Counted from the stretch's first letter, positions 50,526-60,202 are shown. The stretch is DNA of 64,000 nt from SXRF01 sp038043465 (GCA_038043465.1 JBBTBX010000006.1:310001-374000); one strand, 5' to 3'. Numbers and translations are program-made. The notes: a model not told the origin generated them from the letters alone.

Positions 50526-52308
50526 TAAACTTCTTGATTTCTTTATCCAGATTTGTTGCCTGCATCGAGAGAAGCTTGGAAGAATTCAAAACATCGTTAG
50601 TTGTGCTATCAGCAGTGTTTGTAGCTGATTTAACATCTACAATGTTATGAGATATAGAATTCATACCACTCGATGCCACTACCATGTTTCTTGAAATTTC
50701 ATTGGTTACTGCGCTTTGCTCTTCAACAGCAGCAGCTATTGTTGAAGAATATTCGTTTACATTATTGACCACATGCTTGATTGAACCGATAATGCTGACC
50801 ATTTCCTTAGCGATAGACTGAACATTGGCAATTTGTCTGGCTATATCATCAGTTGCTTTAGACGTTTGAGTCGCAAGATTTTTTACTTCCGAAGCAACTA
50901 CAGCAAACCCTTTTCCAGCTTCACCAGCACGCGCCGACTCAATAGTCGCATTAAGTGCCAGAAGATTAATCTGTGAAGCAATATTGCCGATAAAATCACT
51001 CACATTACCAATTTCAGTAGCAGCACTTGCAAGAGTCCCGGCAAACTGTTCACCTTTCATAACTTCCTGCATTGCCTCGTTTGCTTCTCCAGAAGACTTA
51101 CTAACCTGAACAGAAATTTCCCTTATTGAAGCAGATAATTCTTCAGCAGCAGACGCAACTGTTTGCACATTAGTGGAGGTTTCCGAGGCAATTGATGCCA
51201 CATCTGACGCTTTACTATCGGCATCCCCAACTGTTTTTGCCATATCCTCAGAACTACTTTGTAATTCAACAGCAGCTTTAGAAACCTCATCAACCGCAGC
51301 AAAGGCAATTTTTTGGAAAGAATTGATCGCCATCTCTACTTTTTCTGAGCGTTTCTGTTTTGTAGCCTGCTCCATTAACTCATTTTCTGCCATATTATCC
51401 GCTAGGCGTTTATTTTCTAAAAACACCTGCATAGAACTAGCCATTTCACCAATTTCTGTTTTAGAAACCGGAGGAATTTCAACATTGGTATTTCCTGATG
51501 CCAATTCCTGCATTGCATTCGTAATGTTGCGCATTGGAAGTATGATAGACCTAATAATAACAATAGTAAGAAGCACTGAAAAAGCTGCGACCGCTAATAT
51601 TACCACCAGCAATACGCCTAAATTATTATTAGCACTGACGACTGACTCCGCCACCTTCTCACCAATTTGTTGAGCATAATCTATATTGCTCTGTGTAGCA
51701 ATTACCGCCTTTTCCTTTGCTTGCTGTGCATCAACCCCTTGCTTTTTGACAACTGCTTCTAACAATACATCTATGCTTGCAGAAATTTTCTTAGCATCGG
51801 ACAGTAATGAGTTTCCCTTTACACGATTGCCTTCTACAAAAGCATCAACCGCTTTAAAGGCAGTATCACCAAAATTACCGATAACAGCTTCAATTTTTTT
51901 TGCTTCATCTGGAGCGAAAGAAGACAACTTCTTCAGAGATTCCATTAATTCTTTTTTTGTTGATTCCGCGTTACTTTCTGATTCATTCAACCAGCTCGCG
52001 GAAAGGTCTGTTATCCAATATCTAAACATATTAAAATTTTTCTGTGTCTCACGCACTGTTTCCAACTGGGAGTTGACCGTCTGCTGTTTATTGAGACTAT
52101 CCTTTACTTCATTACCTTTGCTTTTAATATCATGTACGCCTTTTTGCGCATCTACCACAACATCGTATATCTTATAAGTTATATTGGAGCTGTAATAATT
52201 AGTTCCAGCCAAGGCTAGTAACAACAGCCCAGAAATGGCAATCAATTTAGCTTTAATGGTAAAACTATTCATAAAACCACCAACCTTATTATCAATACCA
52301 CCGACCAT
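50503..52308 (-). CDS. methyl-accepting chemotaxis protein
   Basis: A 601-residue membrane receptor. A strong AAGGAG before the ATG at 52308 supports the start, although MNSFT twelve codons later is also a plausible start. Helix 1 spans about 18-36, a helical periplasmic sensor about 37-228 and helix 2 about 232-255. HAMP follows (about 256-310), then a signalling hairpin with tip ESARAGEAGKGFAVVASEV (about 463-481). No C-terminal pentapeptide. It lies downstream of a secreted haem protein and porin on the same strand, separated by a hairpin terminator. Confidence 0.9.
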   Translation of the reverse strand: MVGGIDNKVGGFMNSFTIKAKLIAISGLLLLALAGTNYYSSNITYKIYDVVVDAQKGVHDIKSKGNEVKDSLNKQQTVNSQLETVRETQKNFNMFRYWITDLSASWLNESESNAESTKKELMESLKKLSSFAPDEAKKIEAVIGNFGDTAFKAVDAFVEGNRVKGNSLLSDAKKISASIDVLLEAVVKKQGVDAQQAKEKAVIATQSNIDYAQQIGEKVAESVVSANNNLGVLLVVILAVAAFSVLLTIVIIRSIILPMRNITNAMQELASGNTNVEIPPVSKTEIGEMASSMQVFLENKRLADNMAENELMEQATKQKRSEKVEMAINSFQKIAFAAVDEVSKAAVELQSSSEDMAKTVGDADSKASDVASIASETSTNVQTVASAAEELSASIREISVQVSKSSGEANEAMQEVMKGEQFAGTLASAATEIGNVSDFIGNIASQINLLALNATIESARAGEAGKGFAVVASEVKNLATQTSKATDDIARQIANVQSIAKEMVSIIGSIKHVVNNVNEYSSTIAAAVEEQSAVTNEISRNMVVASSGMNSISHNIVDVKSATNTADSTTNDVLNSSKLLSMQATNLDKEIKKFISSLQVA

Positions 52309-52384
52309 ATATAATCTCCTTAAGGTAAACTCACATTATCCATTGGCAAACTTGGCATCATATTAGGGCAAATAAATAAAGGAT

Positions 52385-52420
52385 TAAGGGAGTATCAATT
52401 TTTCAACTAATACTCCCTTA
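52385..52420 (-). terminator. hairpin after the DUF3365 gene
   Basis: An 11-base perfect stem TAAGGGAGTAT/ATACTCCCTTA with a 14-base loop follows the haem-protein gene and precedes the MCP on the minus strand. The T run after it is poor, so termination may be incomplete. Confidence 0.5.
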
Positions 52421-52445
52421 TTTTAGAACTTATATTTAGTATGAT

Positions 52446-53162
52446 TTATTTAAATAGAGTTACGCTGATAGCACCACCCAAATCATCCAATTTAGCACCT
52501 TCTTTTTTACCGCCAGAAATATCAGTTTCACCTTTTGGTTCACCATGGCAGCTTAAGCAAGATTGTCCATAATACTCAGGCTGGATATATCTAAACGCGC
52601 TTTTGCCATCAGCAGTTGTGGTCTCAGAAAACGGCTTGCCTTTTTCATAACCAGCTTTTTTGAAAGTTTCCTCAATCGCTTTATTTTCCCAATCATCAGG
52701 ACGATTTTTACGATTACGAACCAATTCTTTAGGAGCTGTAAGCTTGATAATCGCTTTACCAGCTAATTTTTCAGAAGCTTTTGTTGCCACCTGACCGGCG
52801 AAAACCGCAGGCAGGAACCCTTTAAAGCCTTTTCCTTTTTCATTGATCAACGGCTGAGCATCTTTCATCACTTCACTGATCGCATCCAAAATAGCCTTTT
52901 GATTTGGATCAGTATCAACGACATCCTTACCCGTTTTTTCTTTATATTTTTCTTTTGCCTTGGCAACTACAGCATCACCGGTTAACGCCTTATCTCCAAG
53001 TTCAGCATTGTTAATATGAGCTTGATTGTCAGAAATAACTGCACGGCCAGAAGAGAAAAGAATAGCCATTTCCTTTGCTTCGTCCTCATCACCAGCATAG
53101 GCAGAAAACCCAAGGAATCCCCCCATACAAACAGCTGCTGTATATAAATATATTTTTTTCAT
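52446..53162 (-). CDS. secreted DUF3365 (Tll0287-like) c-type haem protein
   Basis: A 238-residue protein with signal peptide (about 1-23, ending SAYAG) and a C-terminal haem-binding CLSCH (about 204-208) followed by GEPKGETDISGGKKEG. The domain matches the Tll0287-like/DUF3365 family, usually a periplasmic haem sensor with PAS-like fold. Family members are often fused to chemoreceptors or kinases; here the domain is free. It follows the porin gene by 27 bp, so the two are co-transcribed, and the MCP gene lies further along. Confidence 0.85.
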   Translation of the reverse strand: MKKIYLYTAAVCMGGFLGFSAYAGDEDEAKEMAILFSSGRAVISDNQAHINNAELGDKALTGDAVVAKAKEKYKEKTGKDVVDTDPNQKAILDAISEVMKDAQPLINEKGKGFKGFLPAVFAGQVATKASEKLAGKAIIKLTAPKELVRNRKNRPDDWENKAIEETFKKAGYEKGKPFSETTTADGKSAFRYIQPEYYGQSCLSCHGEPKGETDISGGKKEGAKLDDLGGAISVTLFK

Positions 53163-53189
53163 AGATAAACTCCATTCCAGTTGGTTAAA

Positions 53190-54539
53190 TTAATATTTTA
53201 TCTGTACTGTAGCAATCACCTTGGTTGTGTCTGTAAAAAGCTGGTCAGCATTGTAATCAGCAAACTTCAGGCCAAGAGTTAAACGCTCATAAAAGGTTTG
53301 CTGAATAGAAGCATTCCACTCTGTACCATAATCACTACTGGTATTTTCTGCCTGATAATCATGATAGGCAACCATAATTTCAGTACCTTTAATATAGCTT
53401 TCACCGAACGGAACTTTATATCCCAGTGAAACATATTTGTCTTCCAGACCATTTGCAGGAGTAGTCAAGAACTTATCCGCCCAGCCATTGAAAGCATGCA
53501 GTGTCGCAAGTGGTGTTTGGAATGAACTTGTCCCATTACCTTCCAGCACTTCATATCCAAGTTTTCCGGTCAAACCGTTCCAAGTAACTCCTGGCTCTAT
53601 CAGGTAATAACTCTCATCATAATTGGCAGTGTTAGAACCATAATCTGATTGTCTGGCGAATTCACCGGCATATATCAGGCTTAGGTCACTATTTACCGCG
53701 TATTTACCGGTAAGACGTACACCATAAGTGTTAGACGAAGATGACGCAGCATCATTGAAATCAAGAGCATAATCGTACGCTGTTACTTTAAGCAACGGAT
53801 CAACCTCATAAGACACGTTCACGATATGCGAATCGCTTTCATAAGCACCATTGGTCGCCGAAGGCCCTGTGATACGGTTAACTTTGCGAAGATAAGCGTA
53901 ATAGATGTTAGCTTTATCAATAAACTGACTGGAGATACTAGCCGCATCGAAAGTCTGATCATTCTGCCTCCAGCCGACCGAGCCGACAAACCTCTGATTG
54001 TCAAGATTGATAACCTGACGACCTACAGTAATATTGGTTTTTGGCAATCCCTGAAAGCTGATATAAAATTGGTTAAGCAGCGTATCTTCCGGATCGGAAA
54101 CAGTTGGAAACTGAGTTTTTCCATTAGTTGTACTGTTGTAATGATCGGCACCAAGAGCTTTAATATTCTCGCCTTCAACAGCAACCTGAAAGCCATTCCA
54201 CAGACCAGTCTTATAACCTATTTTAGTACGTAGTACGGAAGCATATGCATCCTCAGCAAAACCATCTTGAGAAACATTTTCATAGCGATAACGAACATCA
54301 ATCCAATGCTTGCCTTTCACCAGAGCATGACCAAGACTATCTGGAGGAAAACAGGAAAACGGATCAGAAGAAGCGGGAGCAGCAGGAGCACTTTCAGCGG
54401 GAGCAGGAGCTGCGGATTTTTCTTTAGATGAAGCTTTGGCTTTGGTTGCAGCAACAGCATCAGACGATGCTAAAACTGTAACAATCGGAACCATAACAAA
54501 GGCACTGGTAATAAGTAAAAACCTGCTATACAATCTCAT
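53190..54539 (-). CDS. outer-membrane beta-barrel porin (alginate-export-like)
   Basis: A 449-residue outer-membrane protein, starting at the ATG with AAGGAG upstream (54539). Signal peptide about 1-30, then an Ala/Pro/Ser/Lys-rich linker (about 35-60), then a barrel with alternating strands (WIDVRYRYENVSQDGF, TNITVGRQVINLDNQRFVGSVGWRQNDQTFD by segments) resembling the alginate-export/OprD-like porin group. The final strand TTKVIATVQIKY ends in an aromatic residue. The substrate cannot be told. It leads the porin-DUF3365 unit. Confidence 0.82.
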   Translation of the reverse strand: MRLYSRFLLITSAFVMVPIVTVLASSDAVAATKAKASSKEKSAAPAPAESAPAAPASSDPFSCFPPDSLGHALVKGKHWIDVRYRYENVSQDGFAEDAYASVLRTKIGYKTGLWNGFQVAVEGENIKALGADHYNSTTNGKTQFPTVSDPEDTLLNQFYISFQGLPKTNITVGRQVINLDNQRFVGSVGWRQNDQTFDAASISSQFIDKANIYYAYLRKVNRITGPSATNGAYESDSHIVNVSYEVDPLLKVTAYDYALDFNDAASSSSNTYGVRLTGKYAVNSDLSLIYAGEFARQSDYGSNTANYDESYYLIEPGVTWNGLTGKLGYEVLEGNGTSSFQTPLATLHAFNGWADKFLTTPANGLEDKYVSLGYKVPFGESYIKGTEIMVAYHDYQAENTSSDYGTEWNASIQQTFYERLTLGLKFADYNADQLFTDTTKVIATVQIKY

Positions 54540-54839
54540 ATTTTCTCCTTGCTTTATCTTTTGGTTGAAAATGACATAAGCCTCACCAAGCCACAAACTC
54601 ACCTCAGCCTATCACCTGACTGACAGATGTATCGCATCCAAAGATATTTTCTAGATTAATATATGTTAGATATTTAATAGCTTATGGATTGTATTTATTT
54701 ACAAATTATAAAAATAATTTCGATTAATTAAACGTCTTTGCTTGCTATATCAGGGTCAATACACTCTAATCAAAATCAGAAAATTATAAAAAACGTGGCG
54801 ACAAAAAAGTCACTGTTAAAAAAATAATACTATGTCCAC

Positions 54840-55919
54840 TTATAATTTTACCCGCTCACCTTTTTTTCTTTCGCTATCAGATTTAAGCTGCCCACAAGCA
54901 GCAAAAATATCCTGGCCACGTGTTGCCCGAACTGGTGAAGAAAACCCCGCTGCATTTACAATATCAGCAAAAGCACGAATGCGGTTTCTGCTGGAACATT
55001 CATAAGGCGATCCTGGCCATGGGTTGAACGGTATGAGATTCACCTTAGCATGAATACCAGAAAGTAATTTCACTAACTCCCGCGCATCAGAATCAGAATC
55101 ATTTACACCTTTCAGCATCACATACTCAAAAGTTATTCTTCGAGCATTATTAGCAGCTGGATATTCTCGGCAAGCTCGCAGTAATTCCTTAATAGGGTAT
55201 TTTTTATTGATCGGCACTAATTCATCGCGGAGTTCATCACGCACGGCATGCAGCGAGATAGCCAGATTCACTCCCAGCTCATTCCCACAACGTTCAATCA
55301 TCGGCACAACGCCAGAAGTTGAAAGGGTGATACGACGCTTGGAAATAGCGATGCCTTCCCCATCCATGATTATTTTCAGTGCTTTTGCCACATTATCATA
55401 ATTGAATAACGGCTCGCCCATCCCCATCATAACTATATTGGTAAACAGGCAATCTTCCCGCCTCTTATCCCATTCGGAAAGACCGTCACGAGCTATAAGG
55501 ACCTGCCCGATAATATCGGCAGGCGTCAGGTTACGCACCAGTGGCATAGTGCCGGTATGGCAGAAGGTGCAGGTAAGCGTGCATCCCACCTGCGAAGAAA
55601 CACATAATGCTCCCCTATCTTTTTCAGGAATAAATACCATCTCAATCTTGTTTTTATCATCCATTTCCAGCAGCCATTTGCGCGTGCCGTCAACGGAAGT
55701 AAGGGCGCGGGAAATTTGGGGGCGAGTCAAAGAAAAATGCTCAGCAAGCAGGGCATGCTGTTTTTTAGCGATACTCGTCATCTGCGAAAAATCAGTAACG
55801 CCTTTTACATAAACCCAGTGCCAGATCTGCTTGGCACGAAAAGGTTCAATTCCCACTTCTTTGAGTTTTGCTGCCAGTTCCTCACGGGTAAGCCCGATAA
55901 TTTCAGTTTTTTCTGTCAC
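54840..55919 (-). CDS. rlmN: 23S rRNA (adenine2503-C2)/tRNA methyltransferase RlmN
   Basis: A 359-residue radical SAM enzyme that methylates A2503 of 23S rRNA and A37 of some tRNAs. The SAM cluster Cys motif is CTLTCTFCHTG (about 117-127). Other motifs are KIEMVFIPEKDRGALCVSSQVG (by segments), MGMGEPLFNYDNV and ITLSTSGVVPMI, with a late conserved Cys in TRGQDIFAACGQL. The N-terminal region is the RlmN accessory domain. It stands alone between the porin unit and a pseudopilin-like gene. Confidence 0.96.
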   Translation of the reverse strand: MTEKTEIIGLTREELAAKLKEVGIEPFRAKQIWHWVYVKGVTDFSQMTSIAKKQHALLAEHFSLTRPQISRALTSVDGTRKWLLEMDDKNKIEMVFIPEKDRGALCVSSQVGCTLTCTFCHTGTMPLVRNLTPADIIGQVLIARDGLSEWDKRREDCLFTNIVMMGMGEPLFNYDNVAKALKIIMDGEGIAISKRRITLSTSGVVPMIERCGNELGVNLAISLHAVRDELRDELVPINKKYPIKELLRACREYPAANNARRITFEYVMLKGVNDSDSDARELVKLLSGIHAKVNLIPFNPWPGSPYECSSRNRIRAFADIVNAAGFSSPVRATRGQDIFAACGQLKSDSERKKGERVKL

Positions 55920-55961
55920 AAATATTCTTTCATTTTTATAAATTAGTCATGGAATTCAGAC

Positions 55962-56789
55962 CTAAAATAAAAATCCAAGACCAGTGCAATTAGCCACATC
56001 AGCTGTTGCAGACGACAGATCATATTTAATAGGTGAAACACCCGAACTGGTACATGGCGCATTATCCGCCGGCACGCCAGTACTTGCTGGAAAAGTCCCC
56101 TTTTCCCTCACATTTCCTGTTGCCGGCATACCGTCATCCATATTGCTGTCAATTTGATATGCCTGATTCGCAGAATATATATCTGAAGTCCCGACCATAG
56201 GTATAATAAAGAGTGCGTTAGCTTTTGTGGTATTATTAAAAAGCAAATTTCCATTATTATGGTTTTCAGAAGCTAATATATGACCCTTAACAGGCATTTT
56301 GGGGCGTGGTAGATACAGATCATAACCAGCCTCCGTTGTCGGGACAGAGGTTGGTTGCCCGGCAGTCATTGCTAGGCAATTTGCCGCAGCAGCCCTGAGA
56401 AGATTTCCTGCTTTTCCGCCATAACTGCCTTTAACCAGATTAGCATCGGCAAGGTGCGACCAGAAGGCATATGCTTCATTAACTATATTAACGCCACCAT
56501 CATTATTGCCAAATTCAAAAAATGAACATGTTTTTCCTGCCTGTGCTCCGGTAAAAGTAAATAACCCCAACTGAACAGATTGATTTGGCGGCATATCACC
56601 CGGCATATATCCATATTTAATTTTAAACGTATTGATTGCGGTAACCATTTCCTCAATCTGACTGATTTGTCCCCTGATTTCTGAAGACCGTATCAAATCC
56701 CTGCCCACCAGAATACCACCAACCAGTAGCCCGATAATTACCAATACTACAGAAAGTTCAATTAAAGTAAAACCAGCACTTTTTTTCAT
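55962..56789 (-). CDS. type IV pilin-like/pseudopilin protein
   Basis: A 275-residue protein with a class III signal: KKSAG followed by FTLIELS and a long hydrophobic helix, the prepilin peptidase cleavage/methylation pattern. The ATG at 56789 is chosen because it gives a normal short leader; a frame opens 36 bp upstream. The globular part has cysteines and low-complexity Gly/Asn stretches. This is a type II/type IV style pseudopilin, distinct from Tad pilins; its partner machine is not in the window. Confidence 0.8.
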   Translation of the reverse strand: MKKSAGFTLIELSVVLVIIGLLVGGILVGRDLIRSSEIRGQISQIEEMVTAINTFKIKYGYMPGDMPPNQSVQLGLFTFTGAQAGKTCSFFEFGNNDGGVNIVNEAYAFWSHLADANLVKGSYGGKAGNLLRAAAANCLAMTAGQPTSVPTTEAGYDLYLPRPKMPVKGHILASENHNNGNLLFNNTTKANALFIIPMVGTSDIYSANQAYQIDSNMDDGMPATGNVREKGTFPASTGVPADNAPCTSSGVSPIKYDLSSATADVANCTGLGFLF

Positions 56790-57189
56790 ATGCCAGGAAT
56801 TAATGATAGAATAAGTCATACACATTATAATTCATTGAATTAGTTATTGTTTGCAAACATTATCTTAGCCGTAGAGCATAGCATTTATTATCAAATTGTA
56901 ACAGCAAATATATTTCTATTATAACCAGATTGTTTGATGCGGGCTGATTTTTTACCACACTTATAGGATAATTCAACAAAAGCAATTCGTTAATTAAAGC
57001 CATTGCGGTTTCTGAACTGGAAAAGGAAATCCCGCAGTTTATAAAAGGCGCGGCAGTTTTCGCCTGTTTTTTCAGGTAATATCTATTACTGTAAGATTAA
57101 CTTTTCTGATCTTCTAAAAAAGACGGTACGTATTATGTCGAAACATTACGTCTCAAGGTTCACCCCCCCCCACACACATACATTCTGTT
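56790..57189. other. intergenic region with poly-C tract
   Basis: About 400 bp between divergent genes. It holds a poly-C tract near the beta-helix gene, a GC-richer patch around 57000-57070 with a short open frame that has no start (stop near 57080), and otherwise AT-rich DNA. No RNA gene was recognised. Confidence 0.5.
57163..57171 (+). promoter_or_regulatory. C9 homopolymer before the beta-helix gene
   Basis: Nine C bases followed by CA repeats lie 18 bases before the ATG of a secreted beta-helix protein. Such tracts slip during replication and can switch expression of surface genes by altering promoter or leader spacing. No ordinary ribosome site is visible between tract and start. Confidence 0.55.
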
Positions 57190-58662
57190 ATGCGCTACAA
57201 ACTGCCTAGGCTGATTGCAATTTTTTGCCTCGGTATTTCTCTTTCCGTAGCAGCAACCGCTAATGCCGCCGATTATTACATGTCGCCATCGGGCAGTGAT
57301 TCCAACCCGGGAACTATTGCCGCGCCGTGGAAGTCGCTCGACAGGCTGCAAGAGGCGCAGAAGATCCTTAAACCCGGAGACACTGTTTATTTCCGGGGCG
57401 GTGATTATATGACGGGATATGCCTCAAACAGAGCTTATTACAGCTGGAGTGCTAAGGGTACGTCTTCTTCTCCTGTTACCTATAAAAACTATCAGGGTGA
57501 AACGCCGGTAATTGTTCTGGATCGCACTGCACCCCGAGAAAATACAGGCACGCTTATTTTTATAGGAAGTTACATCACCATTGAGGGTCTGAATTTCAGG
57601 CAGACGGAGGCATCACGAAGTCTTATCCAGAAGCCGGATGGCAGCATTGTAAGAAACAGTGGAATTGGTGCAACGGCTCTCGCAACATGGGGGGACGGAG
57701 TAAAAATCCGCAATTGTTCAATACAGGGATTTACGCTAGGCATTGGAGCCTTCGGAGGTAAAAACATATTGGTTGAGCGTTGCAAGGTTAGCGGCACGGT
57801 GTCCCATGGATTTTATATCGCTGCAGCAGGAGGTACATTCCGTTATAACGAACTGGATGGCAGTCGCGGCTATTATAACCAGCAGGGCATTCAGGTTCAG
57901 TACGAATCTGCCGTTGGAAATAAAATCTACGGCAACCTGATCAAAAACGGGAGGGCTTCCGGCGTTGTTTTATCCGGCAGTGTTTCCTACAACGAGGTTT
58001 TTAATAACGTCTTTATCAATGCTGGTTCCATGCCGGGTAGTTTTGGATATGCCCTAAGTTTCTGGTGTGAGAAAGACCATGAGGAAAGCGGTGGTGTTAG
58101 ACCGTTCGCCACAGCGAGACCAGGCAACAAGTTCTATAACAATACCATAATTGGTAAGAGCAATTCTGGTGTGATCAATACTAGTCTTGGTACTCCCGAT
58201 GGTGGTGAGTACTGCCAGAAAATGAATGGCGGGAGATCAATAGCTGAGAATATAGCAATATATAATAATATTTTTTATCCAAGCTCGCCTCCTGCTACGA
58301 CACTAAAGAACATATCTACCATGAAAAATAATATTTTTTACAACATCAAAGGTTCCGTTCCTTCCGGTAATACACTGGTTAATCCGATGTTGAAAAATCC
58401 AAATGGCAACACCTCGGAAGATGCGATGTTGTTAGAAGGCTCACCTGCCATTGATAAGGCTCCTAACGGTGCGCCTGCGCTTGATTACCGGAGCGGCACA
58501 CGGCCAGTTGTGGCATATGCTGACATCGGCGCGTTTGAATCCGGTGCGCCTCCTGGTCCCGGCGGCGGTCCGCTGGGCAGCGACATCGGCAGTTTCCCTA
58601 CATCCGTTCCCGCCCCTGTTTTATTAGGTCCTAACGGTGAGGTTTGCCCTAGCGGGTTTTGA
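57190..58662 (+). CDS. secreted right-handed parallel beta-helix protein
   Basis: A 490-residue protein with signal peptide (about 1-26, cleavage near ANA) and a DUF1565-like start YYMSPSGSDSNPGTIAAPWKSL (two parts), then pectate-lyase-type beta-helix rungs (GDGVKIRNCSIQGFTLGIGAF, NILVERCKVSGTVSHGFYI, NQQGIQVQYESAVGNKIYGN by segments). The C-terminal 40 residues are Pro/Gly-rich with a lone Cys. It may be a polysaccharide-acting or adhesive protein, but no catalytic residues could be assigned. Base composition is visibly more GC-rich than neighbours, hinting at transfer. Confidence 0.8.
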   Translation: MRYKLPRLIAIFCLGISLSVAATANAADYYMSPSGSDSNPGTIAAPWKSLDRLQEAQKILKPGDTVYFRGGDYMTGYASNRAYYSWSAKGTSSSPVTYKNYQGETPVIVLDRTAPRENTGTLIFIGSYITIEGLNFRQTEASRSLIQKPDGSIVRNSGIGATALATWGDGVKIRNCSIQGFTLGIGAFGGKNILVERCKVSGTVSHGFYIAAAGGTFRYNELDGSRGYYNQQGIQVQYESAVGNKIYGNLIKNGRASGVVLSGSVSYNEVFNNVFINAGSMPGSFGYALSFWCEKDHEESGGVRPFATARPGNKFYNNTIIGKSNSGVINTSLGTPDGGEYCQKMNGGRSIAENIAIYNNIFYPSSPPATTLKNISTMKNNIFYNIKGSVPSGNTLVNPMLKNPNGNTSEDAMLLEGSPAIDKAPNGAPALDYRSGTRPVVAYADIGAFESGAPPGPGGGPLGSDIGSFPTSVPAPVLLGPNGEVCPSGF

Positions 58663-58683
58663 GAAATACCTGGGCTTATACTG

Positions 58684-59259
58684 CTATAGCCGATAGCCGC
58701 CCTCAAAGGCTTTTATCATTTCAACATCAAAATTATCGCGGATTTTCTTACGCAGGCGGTATATATGCGTTTCCAGCGTATGGGTATCCAGTGCCGAATC
58801 AAATCCCCATACCTCCTTAAGCAAAACCTCGCGGGCAATTCCTAAATCCCCGGACTGGGCAATCATCTGCAACAGATGGCTTTCTTTATCAGTTAAATCG
58901 ACTGCAATTCCGCTAGAATTATTAGAAATGACTTTATTTTGCAATGAAAGCTGCAAATCAGCACCAATTTCCATAGTATCATTGCCAGTAGAATTTTCTA
59001 ATACTGACTGAATATCATAAAACACTCCCTGGATACGTACTGGCAGATTCACCTTAATAACAGGAAATTGGCAGTTCACATTAAGAGTTCTATCCGTAAC
59101 CAACACTGTTACATCACTGTCAGGAATTTCAGGCTCTGAGGTTACTGCCTGACAAATTACTCCTAACTCCCGCGTGACAAGGGCTGAGAATGACTCTATA
59201 AAGTCGCGATTATCACTTAATAAAAGTATGGTTTTAGGTTTTGTTAATGCGTTATTCAT
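58684..59259 (-). CDS. winged-helix (OmpR/PhoB-type) regulator with degenerate receiver
   Basis: A 191-residue protein when started at the ATG at 59259; a TTG two codons earlier is also open. The C-terminal winged helix is clear (VDLTDKESHLLQMIAQSGDLGIAREVLLKEVWGFDSALDTHTLETHIYRLRKKI by segments; ends FEGGYRL). The N-terminal region (about 8-90) resembles a receiver in hydrophobic pattern, but the acidic pocket, phospho-Asp and Lys are not convincingly present. It probably works without phosphorylation. It is divergent from ribA with only 14 bp between the chosen start codons. Confidence 0.78.
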   Translation of the reverse strand: MNNALTKPKTILLLSDNRDFIESFSALVTRELGVICQAVTSEPEIPDSDVTVLVTDRTLNVNCQFPVIKVNLPVRIQGVFYDIQSVLENSTGNDTMEIGADLQLSLQNKVISNNSSGIAVDLTDKESHLLQMIAQSGDLGIAREVLLKEVWGFDSALDTHTLETHIYRLRKKIRDNFDVEMIKAFEGGYRL

Positions 59260-59273
59260 AGGCAAAAATATAA

Positions 59274-60176
59274 ATGATTGATAAGGTCAAAGATAGCAAA
59301 AATGCTGTGGATGCTCTGTCTGAGGCTATAAAGCTTCTGCGCAGCCAGAATGGGCTGGTCATCAAGCAGAAAAACGGCAAAGAAATTGCTATATATCCCG
59401 CTGAATTTCTTGATGAATCTGCACAATCAAAATACAAACTGACAAGATCCGCTACTTTGCTTACGCTTGCTAAACGCGCTGGGCTATTGCCGGCTTTACT
59501 GGTTATTCCCACCACCAAAGCAACCGCTGGCTGGAAAGTTTTTTCGGAAAAAGAACTGGAGTTTGCTCTTAAACAAACCGGCGGAAAATTATTTGAAACC
59601 GCGCGGGCAAAACTTCCCATAAACGAGGCGGAAGATTCAATAATTGTAAGCTTCCGTGAGCAGAATGAAGAGCTGGTACATCTAGCACTTATTATCGGCA
59701 AGCCTGAGAACAACCAATTACCGCTGGTACGTGCGCATTCTTCCTGCGTAACCGGTGATTTATTAGGCAGCCTGCGTTGCGATTGTGGCGATCAATTAAA
59801 GCTTGCCCTTGCTGCCATAAAAAAAGAGGGGTATGGCGTTCTGCTCTATCTCAATCAGGAGGGACGCGGAATTGGCATCACCAATAAACTCAAAGCCTAT
59901 AAGCTACAGGAACAGGGCATGGATACCTATACCGCCAATCACGCGCTTGGCTTTGAAAGTGACGAACGCGATTTTACCACTGCCGCCTCTATATTAAAAG
60001 CCCTGAAGATTTCCAAAATAAATTTATTATCCAATAACCCGTATAAAGTTTCAGAGCTTAAGAAAAATGGGATAACCGTCACTAAACGCATCCCACTTAT
60101 TGCAGAAGCCAATAAACACAACCGCGCCTATATAAAAGCCAAAGCAAAAAAAGCCGGGCATATTATAGCTGATTAA
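59274..60176 (+). CDS. ribA: GTP cyclohydrolase II
   Basis: A 300-residue riboflavin-pathway enzyme that opens the GTP imidazole ring. The zinc site is HSSCVTGDLLGSLRCDCGDQL (Cys ligands near 163, 174 and 176, quoted by segments), followed by YLNQEGRGIGITNKLKAY and a C-terminal NLLSNNPYKVSELKKNGI. The N-terminal 120 residues are not a DHBP synthase domain and match the degenerate extension common in alphaproteobacterial RibA. The gene is divergent from the regulator and ends at a weak hairpin. Confidence 0.92.
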   Translation: MIDKVKDSKNAVDALSEAIKLLRSQNGLVIKQKNGKEIAIYPAEFLDESAQSKYKLTRSATLLTLAKRAGLLPALLVIPTTKATAGWKVFSEKELEFALKQTGGKLFETARAKLPINEAEDSIIVSFREQNEELVHLALIIGKPENNQLPLVRAHSSCVTGDLLGSLRCDCGDQLKLALAAIKKEGYGVLLYLNQEGRGIGITNKLKAYKLQEQGMDTYTANHALGFESDERDFTTAASILKALKISKINLLSNNPYKVSELKKNGITVTKRIPLIAEANKHNRAYIKAKAKKAGHIIAD

Positions 60177-60202
60177 GCATGTAATTGCTTAATCAAGCTA
60201 TG

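Noticed and set aside
54780..54838. Rho-independent terminator after rlmN
   Set aside because: T runs are present, but the stem has mismatches and only about three plus three pairs.
56990..57083. Possible gene remnant with a KEIPQFIKGAAVF-like frame
   Set aside because: About 35 codons, no start codon and no recognised family; too short to call a pseudogene.
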